Source: Capsicum annuum (Eukaryota; Streptophyta; Magnoliopsida; Solanales; Solanaceae). Taken from it: a stretch of DNA of 64,000 nucleotides. Position numbers and translations under genes: made by a program. The notes beneath the pieces were generated by a model. The model did no database searches and was not told the origin of the DNA. It saw only the letters and a program-made list of their open reading frames with translations. Shown here piece by piece: positions 56,441 through 64,000 of the stretch (position 1 is its first letter; every line of letters starts with the position of its first letter). The stretch is from contig NC_061115.1 of assembly GCF_002878395.1 (NCBI RefSeq), forward strand, positions 154,559,201 through 154,623,200, read 5' to 3'.

Positions 56441-58146
56441 ACAGGATATTAAAATTAGGAATTGTTAGAGATTCTTTTAGTGGCTCTTTTGACTTCTTTA
56501 TTTAGCAAATAAGAAAGATTTATTATTTCTTCTAATATTAATCTTACAATCAAGTAGATTCATAAAATCCTAATAATCAAATTTATTTTTTTAAATCATC
56601 TTAAAATAATAAATTTAATAAAATATTTTAAAATTTTTTTGGAGGATCTATGTAAAGCTAATATAGATCAAGTAAAAAGAAATTGAGAAAAATATTTAAT
56701 AAATATCTAATAAATTTTTACCTTCGAAAGGAGTGAACATAATTTATTATTAATAAACATGAGATAATACACAGTTTTTTTATATGCAAAAGAAATCATC
56801 CAGTATTCAGTTAAGTACACTCCTAAATATTATTATTATTATTATTATTATTAAAATATTTTTTCTACTCAATTTATTTGTCACTTTTATTTTTTCGAGA
56901 ATTAAACAGTTTAAATTGGATCGTAAATTTGAGCACAAAATCTTCAAGATTTTTGAAATAAAATTTATATATTTGAAACTATGTAAGAAGTATTATAAAT
57001 CACAATTGTTGACATTTCAAAATATTTAAAGGATCATATGAAAAAATTACGAAAAAAAAACTTGTTTGAATCTCGAAATTCAAAAAGTGACACATTAATC
57101 ATTCGTGCTGGTCGTTATTTATGTGACAAGAAATTTCCCTCTTTTAGGACAGTTGAAGTTACTGTCGCCATTTATCTTGAGACAAAGAATTTTCTTTTTT
57201 CCTTTCATAATGTTGGACCCCTGCTGACACAGACCCACCCCTAGTATTAAAAAAACGATCAGTGTTTAAAATTAAGGGGAAATGACAGAAACGACACTTC
57301 AAATTAAACTATTTTCATGAAAATGACCATGAAATTTAAATTTCACTTTCTAGCCATTTCAATTTACTCGTTTGTTTTATACCGTTTCTATACACCTTTT
57401 ATACAGTTTCTATACATATAAATATTCTATACAAAAATTATACAGTTTTGATATACAAGTTTATAATAACTGAAAATTTTTTTTACATGTTTTATACAAC
57501 AATTATATAATTTTGATACACTTTCTATATATTTTTTTTTATATATTTTATACATATACATATTTGATAGAACTATACAGTTTTTATCCATATATCTTAT
57601 ATAGATACATATTCTATGTAACAATTATATTGTTTTTAAATAATTTAATTATTATTTCTAAAAAATAAAAAAAGCAGAATATTTTATAGGCTTGAAATAT
57701 ATTTAAAAGAGACAAATTGCCCAAGTAGAATATTGTATCAGTATTGTAGATAGATTGTATTAGCATTGTATATGGACTGTATATGGACTACGTAGGCCAA
57801 AATGACCCAAATTAGGAAATAACTATAAAGCGGAAATAGTATATCCGACTGACCACTTTTTGAAAAGTTTTCAAATTTGAGCTATTTATTTCCATAAAAG
57901 TGCTATAGAGTGTCCTTTTTCGTAAAATTAAAGTATTATTTTATCGTTCGTTAATCATTTCCATGAAAATCACACTCCATATTTTTTCAAAGCTTCAAAA
58001 TACTTCTTTTGTTAGTATGCAGATTTGAAGTTTACCGTCCATTGTTTATTTCTCAAGGACAATGCAAATTGTATCTTGAAATTTCAAGATATAAACTCTA
58101 TATTTTTCTTTCCAAATAAAAAAACGTTCAAGTCCTTTTTATAATA
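56441..58146. other. AT-rich spacer with degenerate TATACAGTTT repeats
   Basis: 57376-57640 is a run of imperfect units around TTTATACAGTTTCTATACA. (ATT)n lies at 56828-56853. The short frames at 56784-57244 have no recognisable domain. Confidence 0.4.
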
Positions 58147-58740
58147 CTAGTTTAACCGCATGTGCCTCACACGTATAATGTTTGATTATTTAAAATTAAA
58201 TAATTTATATATTGCGGAGATTTTTAATGAAGTGTAAAAGTTTAAATCACTTTTAAAAAATTCTTCACACTTTAATATAATAATGTAAACATAAACATAT
58301 ATTTTAGTGTAAATACATAAATATTTTACTTTTAAGAAAATTGATATTTCTTAAATTTTTCTTATTCTAACGCTTTTATATTTATTTCTAGATTTTTCAA
58401 ATCTTCTTAAAATCAAAATTTAGTTAATTTTTAGAATTCTTAAAGTAATGAAAAAAGTATTAGTTGTGATTAAATCTGATGACTTCTAATAAGAAAAAGT
58501 CTCACCATGAATATATTTAATTAATTCGTAACTCGTAAATATTATAGAAAAAAATAGTGACAAGACGATTTTGTCTAAAACAAAGACTTTAAATGAATGA
58601 CAAAAAGTTCAAACAATATTTTTAAGGCCATAGATTACAGATTATAGATATAGATTATAGATAAATTATAGATTATAGATATACATTGTAGATATAGATA
58701 TAGATATAAATATAGATTATAGATAGATTATAGATAGTGG
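58147..58740 (-). mobile_element. Non-autonomous Helitron-like element(s), minus orientation
   Basis: 3' end on the minus strand: ACGTGTGAGGCACATGCGG (TGTG-AGG-CACA stem), then TTAAACTAG and T, with CTAG at 58147-58150. A 5' block of the GTGTGAAG family lies only 140 bp away (58225-58290) and a second one at 58565-58740 with a long (TCTATAATCTATA) start. It is either a deletion derivative nested in a longer copy or a tandem pair. Confidence 0.5.
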
Positions 58741-59948
58741 ATCTTGAAATTATAAGACCTAAATTCTTAATTTTTTAAAACGTCTCTTTTCAAGTCTCTA
58801 TTTTTGTTAGTATGACATGTTTAAATTTTATCGTACGTTTTGCATGTCTCAGAAAAATAACAAATTGTATCTTGGAATTACAAGATCTAAATGATAGCAG
58901 AATCAACCCACAACACGAAAACAAGATACAAAACACAAGAACAAGAAGAGAACACAACACCCAAAGAGGAGACACAACCCGTAGGACCTCCTTTTGGTAA
59001 CAAACCAGCCACCAACTTAACAATAACAAGGAGAAATCACACCAAGGCAACAACTACACGAGATGAACAAGAGGAGTAACAACAAAGATAACAAGAACCA
59101 ACGGTTTCACTAATAACAACAACAAAAGATTACAAGAAGTAAAGGTAGGTAGCGAGACATCAACTCTTACAAAAACTAAGAACCTAAGTGTATTTCAAAC
59201 ACTAAGACCCTTAATAGATGTAAATAGCAACACCTACACTCTTACAATGACACAAGAGGGTGTGAACCACTCAAGCACCAAGGTTTCGAACCAAGTTTTG
59301 CAACACTAGTGATTTCACACTAGTATCACACTCATTTTGGTTGTGGTGGCTTTTCCAAGCCCTAAACTAAGATGTTACACTCTCCATAGAGAGAAGAAAG
59401 GTGTTTCAAAATGTGTCTTACAATATCATTCAACAACTAAATAAATAAAGACCTATTACTAGTCTATTTATAGAGTTATTACAACATAGAGTGAAAGGTC
59501 CAAAAAGCCCTTAATGAAGGGAGCAAAAGAGGCGCCCTTGGAGTGTATGTAGGGGTAGCTTTGTTGTGTCCAAAGCCCTCTTTACAATTCAACTTGTACA
59601 CTCCCTCGGCTTGATTCCATGAATGCTCACGTACGCCAATCTTCATGATCGTGCCTGTATCATCCTCTCCATCTTGAGAGAAATTTGACCTCAAATTCAT
59701 GTCATTTTCTCTTTCAATTAGGCACATCATATGCATCACCATACGACCAAACATCTTCACTTCCATCTTTATTTTGTACCTCAAATTCCTTCTCATCTTG
59801 AGATTTTCCCTCAATCTCATCCGCCTCAATTTCCATATCTTTTGTTGGTGGCGGGTTCCTTGTTGATCCCTACATCTTCTTCTCAATCATTTTCTATCAT
59901 ATAAGCATCATAAAAGACTCCATATTCTTCATGCCCCTCTCTACCATA
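58741..59948 (-). other. Unidentified retroelement-like region with a minus-strand TATA box
   Basis: The minus strand carries TATAAATA at 59465-59472, in a context (AACTCTATAAATAGACTAGT) typical of LTR promoters, followed by a transcribed-looking stretch down to about 58890. Upstream, a 135-codon frame at 59886-59479 is rich in Arg and Met and has no domain I recognise. It could be the end of an internal region plus an LTR, but no LTR pair is visible. Confidence 0.35.
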
Positions 59949-60360
59949 TGTTGACACCCAATTTTTGCTTTCCGTACTTAAAATTAACGTCTTCAGGTTT
60001 CCTGATCATTTAATGGCACAAAACTTAATTTTCATATATTTTTTTTAAAATTGTTAATAAATTATTGATATTCATCCCTACTTTAAGATTTTTTCCAATT
60101 TACTTTCATATTTTTACTTTTTATAATTTATTAATAATTCTCTGTACATTGAAATTTTTATCAATTCATTATCGTCTTTAATATTTTTTCACAATCATCT
60201 GTACACATACACGACATGACATCACATTTTTTCTTATCATTTTTCAAATTAATTATATTTTGTAATATTTTAATTTTTTTAATTACAAATCAATTTTTGT
60301 ATTGTTTTTACAGTCCGCAAATGCTAAGTCAGATCAATTAATTTTATATAGTATAATAAT

Positions 60361-60530
60361 TTGATGTCTTGTCGCATTCGACAATGACCACACAATGATG
60401 TCTTGTCACATCCGACAATGATTACACACAATGTTTTGTCACATCTGACAATAACTACACAATGATGTCTTGTCACATCCGACAATGACTACACATAATG
60501 ACTTGTCACATCTAACAATGACAACTCAAT
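60361..60530. repeat. Tandem minisatellite of about 34 bp, five copies
   Basis: Units of GATGTCTTGTCACATCCGAC followed by AATGACTACACAAT, some shortened to GACTTGTCACATC. They lie about 150-315 bp upstream of the TATA box, in the U3-like part. Confidence 0.85.
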
Positions 60531-60676
60531 GACACTATCCTTTCGATAATAGTTCTATCCATTGGTCAAAAGGATGAACATCCTTTGGTCAATATCCTAA
60601 GGACTAAAGGATGTGCTATTATAAAAAGAGGGGACACCCCTTTATCTATTGGATAATAGGGAGTGCCCAATTTTAT

Positions 60677-60684
60677 TATAAATA
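60677..60684 (+). promoter_or_regulatory. TATA box of the Tat/Ogre-type LTR
   Basis: TATAAATA followed by GGCC, with pyrimidine-rich CTTTTCTCTCTACACAC about 30-45 bp downstream as a likely start region. Confidence 0.55.
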
Positions 60685-61049
60685 GGCCAGGGTGAAAGAT
60701 AATTTTATTCATCTTTTCTCTCTACACACACATTTTGATGCACCCACACATATTTTATCTCTCTCTCTCTCAAATACATACACAAAAAACACAAGAAAAA
60801 ATCTTTCCTCATTTTTCATTTTCTCTCCCAAAAATACACAAATGCATATGGATATTTTTTAATGACACACACACATTATATTCTTCTTTTTCCCCTCTCT
60901 CAAGAATAAACAAATACACACAATTTTTTCCTCTTTTTTCTCTCTCTCAAACACAAAAAAAATACACATATACACATAAAAATAAATTAAATTTTTGCTC
61001 CCTATTTTGATGAAATTCCACCATTTTTACTAGGAATTATGTTGGTTAC

Positions 61050-61052
<3 letters not shown>

Positions 61053-61087
<35 letters not shown>
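61053..61087. repeat. (TA)n microsatellite
   Basis: About 17 TA dinucleotides. Confidence 0.95.
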
Positions 61088-61089
<2 letters not shown>

Positions 61090-64000
61090 CTTAAGTGTTG
61101 TTGTTGCTATTCATATTTTCTTACTGTTCATGGCCGAAACTTTGTGTCCCAGTGACTTTTTTCCTTTATTCATTTCCATCGATCTTCGTTATGTTTTTTA
61201 AGGGTTTTGTTGGTTCATATTTTATGTGATTATTTTCGTATTTCTTTATTTATGGATGCTTAATGATGGTTATTGTCACTTCTCAGTGAATGTTCACATT
61301 TTTCAATCATGTTTGAACTATTTCTATTTTATTCCATTACTTTGTTACACAATTAGGAATTTTACTCTATTATTTGTTATTTTCAATTACTTCGTCATGG
61401 CTACATCATTTTTATTCATTAACTTTGACCTTTTTGTCATTTTACTATTTTAATCATTGATAATCGTTTGAATTACTACGCATGATTTTGATATGCGTTC
61501 ACTAACTTTGTTAAATTTTCATCATTTTTCATTGTTATTAAATACCATTAATTAATTGGCCAATGACATTATCTCTCTGTCGGATACTTGAGACCACCCC
61601 ATTACAAAGACGGACTTCATTTTTCTCAAGTTTATTTATTCATATCAAGTATCAATACAATAGCTGATGAAGAAATTTGCCGTCGATTTTGGAGGCCTTC
61701 TCAAATAAAAGGACGGACATATACAAATACGCAATAAAAATAAACAATGGGCAATGACGAAACTTCTATAACACGACGACACCACAAAAGGTATGATTCG
61801 TATCTTGGCAAAGCGATTTAGGACGGCTGATTAGTCGAGCAACCACTTCGTAGCCATGACGAGTCTAAAACTTAATCCGAGCCCATTTTATAACAAAACT
61901 CTATTTTTACATGTACATCTATATGTACATGTATGTGCACATAATTTCACTTACTTTAATGATTATTTCTTCATTACTTTATCAAGCACTTATACATAAT
62001 TCTCGAGCTTTATGTTTGTAGATTATTTCTCATTTGTATAATTGTACATAAAGATAAAAGATAGTGAAAACTTTATTTTTTGGGTGCCGGGCGGGGATAT
62101 TCTTTGTTTACATAATTTCATCACTTTTAAGCAAAACTTAGGCCGTTAATATTTACATAAAAGAATCAAGTTAATCAAGTGATTCACGAATTATGTAGTC
62201 TTTTCTTCTCAAATAAATTTTACTTTTTCGTAATTTTAATCAAATAAAAATATTACTTTTAAATACCTTTTCTCTTCATGGCACATCAAAATACATTTCT
62301 TTTCGTACATCATAAAATACTTTTCTTTTTCACGTGTAATTTATACATTTTTATACATATCTTTTACATGTTTTTATAACACTAGATTTTATTTATATAG
62401 TTAATATACATATACTTTTACATAGTTTTAAACATTTATATTTTTTCAAAAGAATTATTTTACACTTAATACATATACACTTTTACATTATTTTAAATAT
62501 TTATACCTCTTCCCTCATTGATAAGTTTAGTCTAGATGGGTACCACGTTTGTGGATCCTAAAGAGTGCCTAACCCCTCTCTTCGGGATGAGTCTTTGGTC
62601 GTACACTTCACACACTGTAGTTCACGCGGGGGGTGTCTTAGACCCTCCTAAATTTTCTTTGAATTTCATAGTTTCAGAGTTGATGCATTTAGGTTAGTGC
62701 GCCTTCTCATAATCATTCAGTCCTACTCCCAACCATTTAGGAAAATTCGTATTCTAGAAATAAAGCACGTCATATACAAACTCATAAAAAATAGGTTTGA
62801 ACTACGTTTTGACCTGATTCTTGTCCTGACAAGATACGTAGGCAGTCCTATATGAGAGTTTGATCTCTTCACTATTTGAAAATAATTCTTTCGGTATTCA
62901 TACTAGGACAATTTCTCTGAAACAGTTCAAAGACGCTCTCCAAAAGTCTTCAAGAATGCAAATAAATGATTCCTCAAATCCAAATCTCAATAACATTAGT
63001 GCTTAGTCGACCTACCTCCAAATCATCACCCGATTTTAATTCGAGAACACCTAGCTTCTTCTTTCGGATATGGTAAATCATTAAATTTATGATGTATTGA
63101 TCCCCACTATCAAAGCAAGGGTTCAATATTCTTTCATTTATAACAATCCTGCCAACTACAGTGAAATAATGCCATAACTTCTTCAATGTCTGACCTTCTC
63201 AATCTCGTCGACATATTGAAGTAACTTCAAAACTCTTCTCATGCTTGACATCCATCATTTTGATCATCTAATCAAACCAATTTTGCTGATACAAGCAATT
63301 CCTTCCTGATCATCTTTCACATTATTTTCAAAGATGACCACCACTTTTGTACATTCATACATGTTACATAGAAATTTACAAATTTACCTGAACTACGCAG
63401 ACCTGATTCTTGTTTTCACAAGATATGTAGGCAACCCTCATTTGGGTTCGGTCTCATGTTTTTTCTAAAAAATAAAAAATGAATAAATTTTATTAGAATT
63501 TTGGCTTAGTTAGTACCAACACAGTTAAGAGTGTGCATGAGAAAGAACAAATTGGTATGATGGAGAGGACCGACTTCACGATAAATCATAGATTCTTTTG
63601 GTACCTCTTAGTCAAACCTGAGTAGCACTCAAAAATTCTCTTTCATACATCTAAGACAAGAACAAAGCCAACCCCATCATTTCAAATGCATTGTGTGGTC
63701 AACTTTAGACTAGTTCATTGCATTGCATTATTGATCCAGAACTTTGCCTGAATGTCTGTTGAGGCAAAATTCTGAGTTACACTTAGTTTGAGAAAGGATT
63801 GTAGGCTTTCCATGATTAGATTGTGCCTTCCACAACCTACCAAATGAAATCAATCCCTAGAATTTTCCCCTTTGAGCCTGAAACTTTTTCTTTGGAATAA
63901 CCACATTTGAGCCTATACCTTTTGAGTGCTTACATGCACTATCCCTTTTTAGCCCACCTCCTTAAACGCACTAAGTATGTGCAAATTGCGAATGAAGATT

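Larger units (their letters stand above)
59949..64000 (+). mobile_element. LTR/untranslated region of a Tat/Ogre-type Ty3 element (partial)
   Basis: Starts TGTTGACACCCAATTTTTGC, a typical start of Solanaceae Tat/Ogre LTRs, then a U3-like region with tandem repeats and a TATA box. Further phrases of this group follow: GTGCCTAACCCCTC near 62567, two copies of ATTCTTGT..TGACAAGATACGTAGGCAG-like sequence (62818 and 63402), and CCTTTGAGCC near 63870. No coding domain is reached before the window ends, and the LTR end was not found. Assignment rests on remembered motif phrases. Confidence 0.5.

Overview
The window looks like repeat-rich chromosomal DNA of a flowering plant in the nightshade family, most likely Solanum. 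The reasons are AT-rich spacer DNA, TS-type SINEs, a short MITE with TATGTTGC ends that is common in Solanaceae, a Stowaway MITE, Ty3/gypsy LTRs starting TGTAACGACC, and an intronless bHLH gene of the JAM/MTB (bHLH13-like) type. Two 100-N assembly gaps (7317-7416 and 34587-34686) sit in TA microsatellites. Only one complete conventional protein gene is visible; the rest is mobile elements, their remnants and spacer.

Layout. 1-2810: a near-spacerless inverted repeat with arms of at least 1.3 kb; both arms carry a broken fragment of an XS-domain (IDN2/FDM/SGS3-like) gene. 2810-5290: diverged modules rich in short palindromes, a 21-bp tandem array and a 46-codon ORF behind a TATA box. 7417-10017: two adjacent Helitron-like elements of one family, the second with canonical ends. 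11839-22115: a full-length, dead Ty3/gypsy element on the minus strand with 2.9-kb LTRs, a 5-bp target duplication and a decayed initiator-Met primer site. 22471-23130: a tandem array with a period of about 110 bp. 23835-27978: two Helitron-like elements head to head, followed by a third 5' end. 29816-32647: a plus-strand solo LTR related to the Ty3 LTRs. 33522-34978, 37499-38289 and 38433-39932: terminal-inverted-repeat DNA elements, the last two hAT-like with 8-bp duplications. 40660-41970: small MITEs.

42342-44120 (minus): the bHLH gene. Its upstream region (44753-46972, continuing at 55129) is four tandem copies of a unit of about 0.5 kb, three of which carry a CATGTG E-box. The fourth copy is split by an insertion of about 8.2 kb (46973-55128) that ends like a Helitron (hairpin plus CTAG|T). 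This insertion carries fragments of two unrelated genes, a plant TRANK1-like TPR/UvrD-type protein and cobalamin-independent methionine synthase, plus two TS SINEs, a 485-bp direct duplication and a later solo LTR (47878-50500) with a perfect 5-bp duplication.

55815-58740: further Helitron-like remnants. 59949-64000: an LTR or untranslated region of the Tat/Ogre type running off the window, with a TATA box and a tandem minisatellite of about 34 bp.

The genes do not form a pathway. The main points of interest are the transposon that assembled gene fragments in the upstream region of a jasmonate-type bHLH repressor gene, and the long hairpin built from an RNA-directed-DNA-methylation gene family.
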